Source: Lactarius indigo (taxonomy: Eukaryota; Basidiomycota; Agaricomycetes; Russulales; Russulaceae). Taken from it: DNA of 64,000 bases. The notes below the pieces were generated by a model. The model had not been told where the DNA came from and searched no databases. It saw only the letters and a program-made list of their open reading frames with translations. Each line of letters starts with the position of its first letter. Position 1 is the first letter of the stretch. The stretch covers positions 1,612,001 to 1,676,000 of the forward strand of contig JAFKAC010000009.1 in the NCBI GenBank assembly GCA_025766275.1, in the 5' to 3' direction. Shown here piece by piece: positions 22,443 to 34,786 of the stretch. Position numbers and translations under genes: made by a program.

Positions 22443-23991
22443 ATGGATAACGCCATTTCAGCCCAGATCCAGAACGTTGAAGTAAAGTTCCAACCGCCGT
22501 TGCACGAGCAGCGACGCGCTTGGGTGCTCGACGCTCTTCGTCGCGAGAGCGTCACTTCGGTAGGGCCGCAGGCTCCCTTCAACGTCGCGTCCGTATATCC
22601 ACTGACCTTTCCTCCCACAGGCACTGGACGTCGGTTGTGGCGAGGGTATCCTCTTGCACCATCTGACTCATACCGCGCCATGGCGCGCCTACTCGTCCTC
22701 GGCTCCCGCCCCAGCCGTATTTGAAAAGCCTGACCTGATTCACATACGCGACATGCACGGCCTCGACATCGTGCACAACGACCTTTTGTACGCCATCAAC
22801 ATCACCGAGCCACCGAAGCTCGCGTACGATTGGACGCGCTTCGAGGAGCTGAACGTATCGATCTGGGAGGGTGGTTTGCAGAAGCCCAACCCCACATTCA
22901 AGGGCATCGACTGCATCGTTGCCACAGAAGTGTACGTGCACAGCCCTCCACCCTCGCATACGTATTTTTTCTGACCAGAATCTAGAATCGAACATCTGCC
23001 CGAGGACGTCCTCGCTGATTTTGCCCCGATCTTGCTTGGGAATTACGCCCCGCGTCTTCTTCTGCTCACCACCCCTTCATACGATTTCAACGCGTGCTTC
23101 AGTGCCCCAGGTGACCACAAATGGGGCTACCCAGATCCGACCTTGCGCACTGACCGCGTGTTCCGTCACGATGACCACAAGTTTGAGTGGACAGTGGACG
23201 AATGTGTGGCGTGGTGTAGGGCAATGGCAGCGGACTGGGGGTATGAGGTCATCATCGATGGGATTGGACGCTCGGTAGCGAAGGACCCCTGGGGCCGCGG
23301 TGGCGAGAAAGTACGCGCAAGTCAGGCCGTCACCTTCCGAAGGCGCGAAGGCGACGAATGGGCTACGAGACGCGCTACCAGGTACGCAGAGTGGGCCTCG
23401 GGGAGGGAGGACGGAGGGGAACCCCACAAACTTTTGGCTTCGCATCGTTACGAAGCACACGCCGCCGCAGAGAAGCCTGCATCCCGTGAAGACATCGTTG
23501 CCGCAATCAAGATCGCCATTCAGAGTATCGGTGCCGCCGACATCACCATCTTCGAACTCTGGCGCGAAGAACCAATATCGTCTGCATGCGGTGGTTGGCT
23601 CGAGGTTCTCATAGATGTTGTGGATCGGGATGCGTCATTTGTGTTGCATAAGGAAGGGAAGGATGCGGAGGACTGGGTGGTGGAGCTGCCTGGTGTCGAA
23701 CTGCGGGGCAGAGGTCCATGGCAAGACGTCTGGGCCCAGGAGTCAGAAGCCATCGAAGACGACGACGACTCGGCCTACGGAGACGAGGATTCCAGCGAGG
23801 AGTACGACGATGATGACGACTACGACGAGGAAGATCAAGATGAAACTGAAGATGCGGGAGAAGTCACGATTGCCTCCGAGTACACAGATACCGAAGCTGA
23901 GGGCTGGGGTCTGGAGAGCGATAGCATCTTGAAGAGCTGGGCAGAGTGGAAGCCTGCCCCTGAATGGTTCCCCGAATGCAGTTGGGATTAA
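22443..23991 (+). CDS. HEN1: Small-RNA 2'-O-methyltransferase
   Basis: Three exons (22443-22559, 22621-22931, 22986-23991) encode 477 residues. The SAM-binding motif ALDVGCGEG starts exon 2. The Mg-dependent active site of the HEN1 family is present: EVIEHLPEDVL across the exon 2/3 join, and FRHDDHKFEWTVDE for the distal metal His. HEN1 adds a 2'-O-methyl group to the 3' end of small RNAs and protects them from tailing and decay. The protein has the methyltransferase domain but no N-terminal double-stranded-RNA modules, as in animal and fungal members. The C-terminus carries a long Asp/Glu run near 23755-23865 followed by a Trp-rich end. The reading frame is intact throughout. Confidence 0.93.
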
Positions 23992-24117
23992 TATTTACGC
24001 GCCTGTTTCTCGGTCGGAGTCTGCGAAACTGTACAAGTAGAACGGAATCAGATTGAGCTTTGATTGTTTGATTATACCAAAGTATGGAGGAAACAACACG
24101 AAGAACAAAAACCATAA

Positions 24118-24566
24118 CTAGCTGGGCGTAAATACTGCGATAGGTATGGTGAATCCGGGTACAAGGTAGAACACATTGACGACATACCTTAGAACCCCCC
24201 TCCCCCCCTCTAGAAGGCCCCAGATGTTGCGCCTCAGTGTTCTAGTGCAAGGTTCACCTTCGGAACTTGATGACCCACGAATCAACACGTCTACTCTGCT
24301 CCCATGACGAGACGCGCTCACCTTCGAGAGGATGTAACTGTGCTAAGTACGCTATGGCCCACATCAAGTAGCAGCATGTCAGGGATAGCAGTAAGCTAGT
24401 TCGGATGAGGCTACGTATAGTCATTAGCCAACAGCTGCGGAGGTGGGTAACACTGGTGAAGGTAGACACACGTTTGTTGCGGACCCTTACGGATAGAGAA
24501 CCACGACGTGGCCATGAGACCTACGACGATGAAAAGGACGAGAACAATGGGGAGCGCAGATGCCAT
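24118..24566 (-). CDS. VMA9: V-type ATPase subunit e
   Basis: Exons 24566-24472 and 24410-24322 encode a tiny two-helix membrane protein starting MASALPIVLVLFIVV, with the conserved SIRKGPQQT loop and second helix TCCYLMWAIAYLAQLHPL. Subunit e sits in the Vo ring of the vacuolar proton pump and is needed for its assembly. The last codons are uncertain. Splicing from the GTGAGC donor at 24321 to an acceptor at 24135 would add VFTPS and a stop at 24118, for 66 residues. Reading on without splicing would add an unlike tail. The first two exons are firm. Confidence 0.85.
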
Positions 24567-24687
24567 GGTAATGAGTCGAGCAAAGAACGAGGAAACGGGA
24601 ACGGAACGAGAGTACTGGCGTCTTCTTATCACGTGATCCATCGATTATTTATTATTTATATCTATCATGATAAGTGTAACTAAATGT

Positions 24688-26676
<1,989 letters not shown>

Positions 26677-26740
26677 TGTACTGGCCGTGACAGGGAAGGA
26701 ATGTCGTGAGAGAGAAGAGAGACAGGACACGAGGGAATAA

Positions 26741-26929
26741 ATAGTCTCAACTGTCGCACCACAAAGACTTTAAATTCAGAAATATCCAGAAATATCGTAC
26801 GTGTCCCCGTGACCGTGACCCGTGGGAAGAATAGTCTCAGCTGTCGAACCACAAAGGCTTCAAATCGAGCTTTAAATTCAGAAATATCGTACGTGCCATT
26901 GGCGCCCGTGACAGTGACTCGTGGGAAGA
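26741..26929. repeat. Tandem duplication upstream of CYP51
   Basis: Two adjacent head-to-tail copies, 26741-26830 and 26831-26929. Each starts ATAGTCTCA(A/G)CTGTCG, passes AAATTCAGAAATATCGTACG and ends CGTGGGAAGA. They differ by substitutions and a few indels, so the event is not recent. They begin 65 bases upstream of the CYP51 start codon, that is, in its promoter or leader. Confidence 0.85.
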
Positions 26930-28173
26930 AACTCATCGATAACTCATATTTTACGTATTTTATGTTCATGCGCAAAGTCATCAGAGCACTGCAATAGGTC
27001 CGGGTCTGGAGCTGTTATTTTCATTGAAGGTGTCCTGTGTGTCCGCTGCGACGCTTCCTGTAATGGTGCTGTTCCACCACTTCACTGCTAGAAGGACATT
27101 CTACTACTTCAGATCCCCGACCTGGTCGGAGTCCGTGTATCCTGGGAGGCGACCCTCATCTCTGCGACGTAAACAGTACTGAATACTGATTGTCGCTGAC
27201 TAGAGCGGCATAGCAGTGCTCCGAAGTTTTGTGCGCGCTGGTTGCCCTCAGTCTTGCACACCTGGCCCGTTATTGCCATATTACGGCTTCCCTACTATAT
27301 ATTCTATAGTTACCCGGCAAACTGGAGGCCACGCGGCGCCGAAGCCTACTGTAAGCAACGTCCGTTATAGACCTTGGGTGGTTGCCAGCTTCTATCATAC
27401 CGTGGGAGCTTCCCCCTCTCCTGAACACCACATCGAGTCTCCGCTCTATCTTCATTTTGTCAAAGGGCGTCCTCCCCACATCCCCCAAAGAGCCTTCTTC
27501 TTCCCTACACCTCATGGGATATGCTTGTTCGCCATCTCTGCAGAGCTTCTAATGATGGCTTACTGGAACTCCGCGTTGGGGAGCATACGTGCCGAGAACG
27601 TGTGTGCCTGCTTAGCCATAATGGCGATGCATTGAGACCCAAATCGCTGCTGTGTATCGCCCGCTGAAATAGCCGCATATAATGCAGTAGGAATCGTAAA
27701 GGTGTACCGATCCGGTCTCATTGCTGCCTCGATTGAGTCGACCTTATACCTAAAGGTTGGCTAGGAGTCGCATATCACCATGTATTACAATTGATGGTGT
27801 GTTCGTGACGACTTGGAGCAGTGCGCTGCCTTGATGAACACGTGAAGGATTTTGTCTGCAACGGCCGGCCGCACGCCAAAGAATCCAGAAATTAAATGAC
27901 GAAGGCAGCCAATGTTTTTTTTCTTCCGAATCCATCAATGTGCACCTCCAAGCTTCGAGTTGGGGTACAGAACCCTATGTTATACATTGCTAACTATATA
28001 CACTGTCCGTAACTAAATAATACAGGGTACGAGCAACCGACCATCGAACATCCATACACGAAGGGACGTCAAAACGTATGCATACATAACCTCTGACTAG
28101 CTAGGTTATTCGGTGTTGATACACTATCGATCCATATGATTGCCCCCCATAATTGTCACGCTCCCAACCTATT
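26930..28173. other. Intergenic 1.2 kb, nothing recognised
   Basis: No supported gene between the CYP51 promoter and the stop of the multi-pass protein. A plus-strand open frame of about 140 codons near 27216 has no recognisable motif or splice structure. Confidence 0.4.
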
Positions 28174-29774
28174 TTACGGGGTACTGGAACACGTGTGGAT
28201 ATATCTTTGCACCTCCACTGCTACGTGTCCCTCCTCCAAGGTATTTCTGTGCAGTGAGAATACGAAGGAACCGGGTTGCGGCTCTCTCAGCTGATCCATA
28301 GCAGCTGTTTCGAGTCGTGTGCTATTGAAACAAGGGAAATTGACAAGCCCTCGGTATATGCGGGATGCACCGATCGACATGACGATCACTGAGCCACCAG
28401 AAGATAAAGTTAATGAAGTGTACGAAATATCCGAACAGTGAATCGACTCACGCCCAACACCCTCGAACAGCTGGGTCGACGTAGACGGCTAGGTTCGTAA
28501 ATCTCCCCTTGTCAAAGTCAATGGGCGTACCATATTCATAGGGTCTGCCGAGACGGGGCCGTACTGAGCAAGCAGTCATTGCATAACAAAAAGTATCACA
28601 CACCGTTCAAGTTCAAAGCAATGAAGACCTGCGGGTCAACCCAGAACTTCAGTGACAGGCCGTAAACCTAACTCGAAGATTAAGACACACCGCAGGGGGG
28701 ATCTCTGCTAGGACGACGACAAGGACCCACACCAAGCCCTACGGTCCGCGTCAATTGATCAAACATAAAGGGGACGAAGAGGGGGGAAAAGGTCTACCTG
28801 TACATACATGAGCTGAAAGATGCCGCCACTCTCAAATTTCCAGCGCAACAGACCAATGAGCATTAGCGTGAGGAGGAGGAGGTCAATAGCAAGTGTGGAG
28901 AAAACGCTGATATTGCTGTGATATGTATGTTGAATCATACATTCCCTTTCGAACCAATTCCCGTGAGCCTTGACCGTGCCTGCGAACATATGTGGGAAGA
29001 CCGGAGACGATATGAACTGAGAAACAGACACACTATAAACGTAGATGATGACGTTGGCAAACCAGGAAGTAGAGGTAATTGCGACGACGATCTTGTTATG
29101 TTCCCAGAGCGCGATGCTAAGAGCACTTATTCAGACAAGTGAAACGATGCGATGAAGCAATCGCTCACACTCGCAGAGCAATGAGCCCCTGAAGCGAACA
29201 GAAGTAACAAGTATGCAAAAATCTGTGTGCTAGTTAGAAAAAAAAATTAGATTTTTGGGACAACGGGTGGCTTACGAATATCATGAGGGTCACTACCTGG
29301 ATGAAAATTCGGTCTACTCTTTCCATGCAAACGACGTAGGAGACAGGAGAAAGGTTCTTACCTGGCAATCAATCACGTGAGGCCCGTCGAGTGCGAGAAA
29401 CTGGACAATAACAAGAGACAGGGAGGACCAACGACATCCCAAGTATAGCTGAAGGCTTAAAATTGATTACCGAACTTTCTTATTAGGTCGAAGAAGAACA
29501 TACTGGGGATGTCCAAGTTAGCTTGCGTTTTCCCGTCAGGACAGAGTATTCAAAGTCAAGATTCAAGACAAAATCCCAACTGGTAAGAGATGAGAGATGC
29601 AGAACCGAAAGAGAATGAGACGGCCTACATGTACACGCCGCCCAGAACGTGAATGAGCTTGGTGAGAATAGCTGCGACGCAACTAGTTAGACCAATAGAA
29701 CTCTCCTCTAAGTCGAATGAGAACGAACTATAATCCGCGGTCATGCGGGTATTGTCGTGCCAGTCGACAGTCAT
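28174..29774 (-). CDS. Uncharacterised multi-pass membrane protein, 338 aa
   Basis: Eleven exons (29774-29629, 29579-29504, 29448-29362, 29296-29276, 29188-29169, 29125-28798, 28738-28691, 28628-28604, 28544-28531, 28488-28452, 28388-28174) close in phase. About seven hydrophobic segments are visible, including LVIVQFLALD, VVTLMIF, IVVAITSTSWFANVIIYVYS, LAIDLLLLTLMLIGLLRW and LVWVLVVVLAEIPP. A conserved-looking WDFVLNLDFEYSV follows the first helix, and MSIGASRIYRGLVNF lies in the last. This layout matches a large Agaricomycete family of seven-helix proteins of unknown function. Four exons are shorter than 26 bases, so their joins are less certain than the rest. Confidence 0.72.
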
Positions 29775-30957
29775 AGAACGGGACAAGGTGACGGAGGTTG
29801 TGAACTCGGTAGAGATATATGTGGTCGCATCGAGCACAGGTCTAGTCGATTATATTCAGAGAAGTCGTTAGAGAACGCTGTCTGACAGTTAGGAGGAATA
29901 ATTCATCACGCACTGTTCCGTGATAGCCCAATAGCCACCGCAAGCGCCGGCTGGCAGGACGTCGGTGGGAGGCACGGTTACACAGTTCTGGAAGGGCCTT
30001 TCGAAATGGATACGGGACAGAGACACCAGGAACTTGTCGCTCCTATGGCACCTCCACGATCGAGATGGGGAGTGTATTGTAGTCGCCGCTGCCCTGGTGA
30101 TGAAACGTTCCGAGACAAGATTCTCAAGAAAGCAGAGCTCGCGATCAATTCTATCGGTATCATGATACCCACGCACTATGATAGTATCCGAGAAGCCGTG
30201 ATCCAGTGGTGTGCACTGGCATGACCTTAATTTACGACTAGCTTGAGAGCCCGCCTGGCCCAGTACTGCTGACTTGCTATGCACACAGAAGCTGGATCCA
30301 GTGAATCGTCGCACAAACTTGGAATAATGTCGAACACCATCGCCCATTCCATTTCTAGGTGTTACCGTACGAACAGGATTAACCCCGACCAACGCTTCAG
30401 CGTTTGTCAGCCTACAGAAACGACTTTATGGGACGTCCCAGAGGAAACACGGTAGAACTTGATGTACAGGTCGTTCGGTCTCTGTTGGAAGCCGATAAGA
30501 GGGACCCCTATCCTTGTAGTTCAGGTAGAAAGATACGTAGCGTAGTTCGGAAGAGTGTGGTCGCGGTGATGTTGTTGTGTGGGCGGCGAAGTCGGAGTCG
30601 TGCACCGACGGTCGTGACTCAATGGCATTCTTCTGAGCCTCGGAGTCAGTGTGTAAAAGCAGTACGGTACGTAATTCTTGAAACGATTCAGAATCCTGCG
30701 ACTGATTGCAACGACTCTTCCCACTGGAAGTGCGATTAGTTGATCCGAGATGTTGATATCGGTACCCTGTTCGGTACTACTATTACCTGACTGAGAGATA
30801 TCAATACACTCATGATAGGACAGACTCAGAGCGCATCTTCCATCAACGACCGTGGCACATCCCAAGGGGCCAATGGTGAATCGCCATCTAGCACTCTACA
30901 TTCAATAATTAGCTGCTGAAAATAAAGGAGTATCATAAAGTACAATTGCACGTTAGT
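29775..30957. other. Intergenic 1.2 kb left of the Harbinger element
   Basis: Holds the promoter of the multi-pass protein gene. A minus-strand open frame of about 165 codons (29889-30392) shows no motif I can support. No repeat was recognised before the AAT target duplicate at 30958-30960. Confidence 0.4.
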
Positions 30958-30960
30958 AAT

Positions 30961-30986
30961 AGGGTCTTTCAAAGTTCCCCTTATTT
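30961..30986 (+). repeat. Left terminal inverted repeat of the Harbinger element
   Basis: Starts AGGGTCTTTCAAAGTTCCCC and continues CTTATTT. The first 15 bases match the reverse complement of the right end exactly, and the match then continues with one mismatch and one indel. Confidence 0.9.
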
Positions 30987-31250
30987 GTCCTATTAACGTA
31001 CTTCATTATTCCGTCATTAATTTCGAAAAAGGAGATAAAAATGGGTCAAATAATGGGATTTTTCGTGTTAAGGATGCGACGTGCTCCTTTTTCACCCCAT
31101 ACCATTATTCCTGTTCCATGAAAATTTTGATCGGAGTTTTATTTTACGGTGCACAGATGCAAGCTAGTACGTATCGAACTGCTCTGTTCGCTTTTGCTTG
31201 CGTGGTGCTTTCTTTGCCCACTGATTTCCTTCCATCGCCCACCCACACTC

Positions 31251-32800
31251 ATGCGAGGGAAAACCACCACCACCACAGCCAAACAACCGACTACCAAGCC
31301 AAAGCGTGCCACCAAACAGAGCAAACGGCCTGCTGCGACACCCGGGGTTGACGATGATACCCCAGCAACCGAAAAAGTGTCCCAAGTACAGTGGGACGAC
31401 CTCCGCACTGACCGGCTTGTCGACTGGCTGGAGGACAACCCTGAAGACCGTCAAAAGCTCTTCTCAGATTCGTCACATGACGCGAAGAAAGAAAACCGGT
31501 CGCGTCGTGTGGCCAAGGGCTCAAAGTCCACCTTCCATGTCAAGATGGCCGAATACATCTTCTCTGTGGACGTAGATGCCAGGGTTCGTGCTGATGTGAA
31601 GGACGACGTCAAGAAGTACTCCAAGGCAGTTGAGAACCGGATCACTTAGTAAGTCGTGTTATCTTTTTGAGGATGGAGTAGTCGCGCTGATATCTTGCAA
31701 AGTTTGAAGCGCAAATACCGTGAATTCACACAGGCACTTGGGAGAACGGGTGCAGGACTAACGGTTGAAGAGATCCGGAAGGACAGTAACCTAAGCAACG
31801 TCCTAGGTGTGTTGCACATCGTCTACCATCTCTGCTCACTAATTAGATGACCCTTAGACAAACTTTTGGTCGATTTTCCTGTCTGGGAACGCTTGCACGG
31901 GTTTTGGCGCACACTCCCAAGTTTCAACCCTCACGTTGTATCATCTGAGCCTGGCCAAGATCTTGAAGGTGATGCTATTGGGGTCCTGTTTGGAAACAAG
32001 GATGAGGCAGAAGATGGCGCCGGTGCTGGTGCCGGTGAAATGGATGAGCCCGATGACTTGTGGGAGAAGGATGACGTGCTTCTCGATGGCGAGGAGCATG
32101 TGGGCTGTGAAGCCAGCAAGTCAGAGGTGTGCAGCATTCGGCGTTCTGTTGTAGATCCATTTAACCAGATATCGTGTTACAGGACTCTACACTGGGTGCT
32201 ACAGAAAAAGACCCCGGGCCCGCGCAACTAGTACGTGCTAGTAGCCCTGTTACCTCTAAGCCATTTCCCTTGGACCACTGTCGAACACCGTCAGTATCCA
32301 GCTCAGCTGGCCAGAGTTTGAAGAGTGGACCGGCAACGGCCAGAAAGGTATCTGGCAAGCGTTCACGCATCGAAAATTCGCTGGAGGTGTCGCTTACCGA
32401 GAACACCAAGCTGCTGGAGCTCGCAAAGGGATCGTTCGATTTGAAGACTGCAAACATCGCCGCAAAGCGTCAGAAGATGGTGTTGAGGGCTGAGCAGGAG
32501 CGTGAAAGCCAGCGGTATGCTGCTGAGGAGAGGGCTCTTGTGATCAAGGAGAGGATGCAAGAGAAGGAGTTCGAACACCGGGAGCGGGTGCTGAAGCTTG
32601 AACTCGAGCTGGCTCGACTCAAGGCTCAGCAGGTACAGCAAGGCGCCATACCATCACCTGCTCACAGCAGCACCACATTTTCTCTGGGATCGGGTGGTCT
32701 TGGGAACCCTCGAGCGGACATATACACAACACCAGACAGCTTCGACAACTTTGTGTTCCCCGTGCAGCCCTCGACTGCTACGCAGAGCCCCCGATTCTGA
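31251..32800 (+). CDS. Harbinger helper protein, 462 aa
   Basis: Four exons (31251-31648, 31703-31806, 31858-32126, 32183-32800). The N-terminus is basic. Residues about 45-155 (LRTDRLVDWLEDN, YLKRKYREFTQALGRTGAGL) look like the Myb/SANT-type helper encoded by many fungal and animal Harbinger elements, which binds element ends and escorts the transposase to the nucleus. An acidic middle (DEAEDGAGAGAGEMDEPDD) is followed by a long charged coiled coil (residues about 330-420, ERESQRYAAEERALVIKERM). Its position and orientation opposite the transposase inside the same inverted repeats support the helper role. DNA binding is inferred. Confidence 0.82.
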
Positions 32801-32914
32801 AGCGTGGGGATCGATTTCGAGCCACGCATCCACACTTTGATACGCGTACTTTAATTCCACACTACTACTGACTTTCGTATATCACTACAACTAAAACATG
32901 GCCCAATCACAAAT

Positions 32915-34481
32915 CTACCGTCGTTCTGCTCCACTGTGTGCACTTTCAAACAACCGTGTCATAAGATGGCGGCGAAAGCGTTGACCTTCCGTCTCAACTC
33001 GCCGGTGTGCCCGCTGCAGCTCGTCATCACTATCTTCAAGTTCCCCCTCTGAGGCACCATAGTACACCGGCATGTGCTGTCCTCCAACTTCATAAAGGTG
33101 TTCACGAAATTCCACATCGAAGGTACCTTCCTCAAGTCGGAGTATGAGGTTGTGGAGGATGATACATGACCGGACGAAGATTATGGCCCACTTATGATGC
33201 TTTGGTGATGAAATTTGTATTCGCAGTTCGCGTAACGCCTGGAAACGTCCCTTGAGAAGCCCGATGGCATGCTCAGAACGGATGCGAATCTGGTACACCG
33301 TATGAGCTTGATTAGATGAAAAAGTAGTCATCTTACCCGGGATACATGGTAGTTGTATGTCCGTTGATCAGCTGTTAGCTCTCCTCCAATCGGTTTCTTG
33401 AACGGTGAGACAGACCAAGTCTCCGATGGATAAGCGGAGTCTGCCCACATCCACTCACCTGGGGCAAGAACGCGCTCGTGCTCCTTGAAGATGCGAGTGC
33501 TCCGGAAGGACCAGGAATCGTGAACACTGCCAGTATGCCCCACGGCATAGTCGACAATTCGTAAGGAGTCTGGCAGTGTGACAAGCTAGCACGAAGTCAG
33601 CTCGGATCCAAAGCTCTTAAAAAAAGCTTGACGCTGGCACACACCTGACAGTCGATCGAGTAGTCCTTATTTTTGTCAAACCAGGTATCGCCATGGAGGC
33701 CGGGACGTTGGAAGAGCGGAAACTTCGTACCATCCACCATAAGATACCCGTTGCTCCACTCTGGGCAAACCTGCTTGGCCACCCAAGCCTTTGCGCTTTC
33801 CTTCTCCTCCAGGGATGGTAGGTGGACGGCTTCATCGTGCAACGAGAGTAAGGCGAGCATGACCCTGTTCGTGCAATTAACAACGGTCCCTGGGCTGACA
33901 CCGGCCCAGTGCCCTATCGCCTCGGGGCTTGCCGCGTTTCCATAGTGGCCAGCACGGTAGAGAAAGATGGCGAGTTGGATGGAAATGGGCTTCTGGGGGA
34001 CGTTGGAGTTGTTGTTGAATATGGGGTGTTCGCGGATCATCTCAACAAGCCCATCGAATGTGTTGGGGTCAACACGAACCTTGCGTCGGTATTGGTCAAC
34101 ATTTCCCTCACGCCAGTCTTGAAGGAGATGGATCTGAGCGGTCTTCTTGACCTTGGGGTTGTCTCGCAAAACCCTTGACTTGAGGATATCGTATCGGAGT
34201 TGATGGAGCTCAGCTTGCATATTCGAATATAAAACCTCCTCTACATCGGAGAGGGGAAGAGACAGGTGGGAGTCGTCGTCTGATGAGAGTGACGAGAAGC
34301 TGCTGAAGCTAGAGATGGAGGACACCTCCGAATCCGAGTTGGCGTCTGAGGCAGAGGCTGGTGTGACAGCAAGTTCAACACCAGAGTCTTCAAGGTATTT
34401 TTGAAGGCGCGCTCGTTTGAACGAGCGGTCAACGTCATCGAGTTCATCAAGGAGCCTACGGTGAAGAGGGATGGATGGCAT
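32915..34481 (-). CDS. PIF/Harbinger DDE transposase, 486 aa
   Basis: Three exons (34481-33645, 33585-33337, 33289-32915), all in phase. The N-terminus is acidic and Ser-rich. A helix-turn-helix-like part (IQLAIFLYRAGHYGNAAS, IGHWAGVSPGTVVN) precedes the DDE_Tnp_4 nuclease. Likely catalytic residues are Asp in LMVDGTKFP (about 250), Asp in GHTGSVHDSWSF (about 302) and Glu in RSEHAIGLLKGRF (about 368). The nuclease cuts and joins element ends at AT-rich 3-base targets. There is no stop or frameshift, so the enzyme may be functional. Confidence 0.93.
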
Positions 34482-34757
34482 ATCACACTGGTAGGTAACG
34501 ATGAGGGCGCCAGGTGATGGGACAACAGTGAACTGGTAAGGCGGAGATTGAAAAAGCGCCACCCTGCCGAAAGGATCCCGAAGCCTCAAGGGAGCAAAAT
34601 TAAGTCATTAAGCATCCAATTAACGAGTTTTTTTGGGGGGGTGGTTTCAAAGTTGACCATTATTGGTCAATTATTTACTTCATTATTTCTCACATTAATC
34701 CAAAAATGGCACTAAATTTTCGATTAATGGTCGCTTAATGGGTCCAATAAGGGACCG

Positions 34758-34782
34758 AAATAAGGGTACTTTGAAAGACCCT
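34758..34782 (-). repeat. Right terminal inverted repeat of the Harbinger element
   Basis: Read on the minus strand it starts AGGGTCTTTCAAAGTACCC and ends TTATTT, matching the left end. It stops 4 bases short of the DSS1 stop codon. Confidence 0.9.
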
Positions 34783-34786
34783 AATA

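Larger units (their letters stand above)
30961..34782. mobile_element. PIF/Harbinger DNA transposon, apparently complete
   Basis: A 3822-base element bounded by inverted repeats that begin AGGGTCTTTCAAAGT at both ends and flanked by the 3-base direct repeat AAT (30958-30960 and 34783-34785), the duplication size of PIF/Harbinger elements. It carries two convergent genes, a helper DNA-binding-type protein (31251-32800) and a DDE transposase (34481-32915). Both read intact after splicing. This suggests recent and possibly autonomous activity. Target site and ends are seen directly; mobility is inferred. Confidence 0.92.

Noticed and set aside
23755..23870. Possible repeat or frameshift at the Asp/Glu-rich run in HEN1
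   Set aside because: The frame stays open and the family continues on both sides; acidic runs are common low-complexity tails.
28174..29774. Apparent +1 breaks in the multi-pass membrane protein
   Set aside because: Both vanish when better acceptors are chosen (CTTCAG at 29189 and CGGCAG at 28545); the eleven-exon model closes in phase.
29889..30392. A 167-codon minus-strand open frame near the Harbinger element
   Set aside because: No motif, no start context and no link to neighbouring exons; treated as chance.
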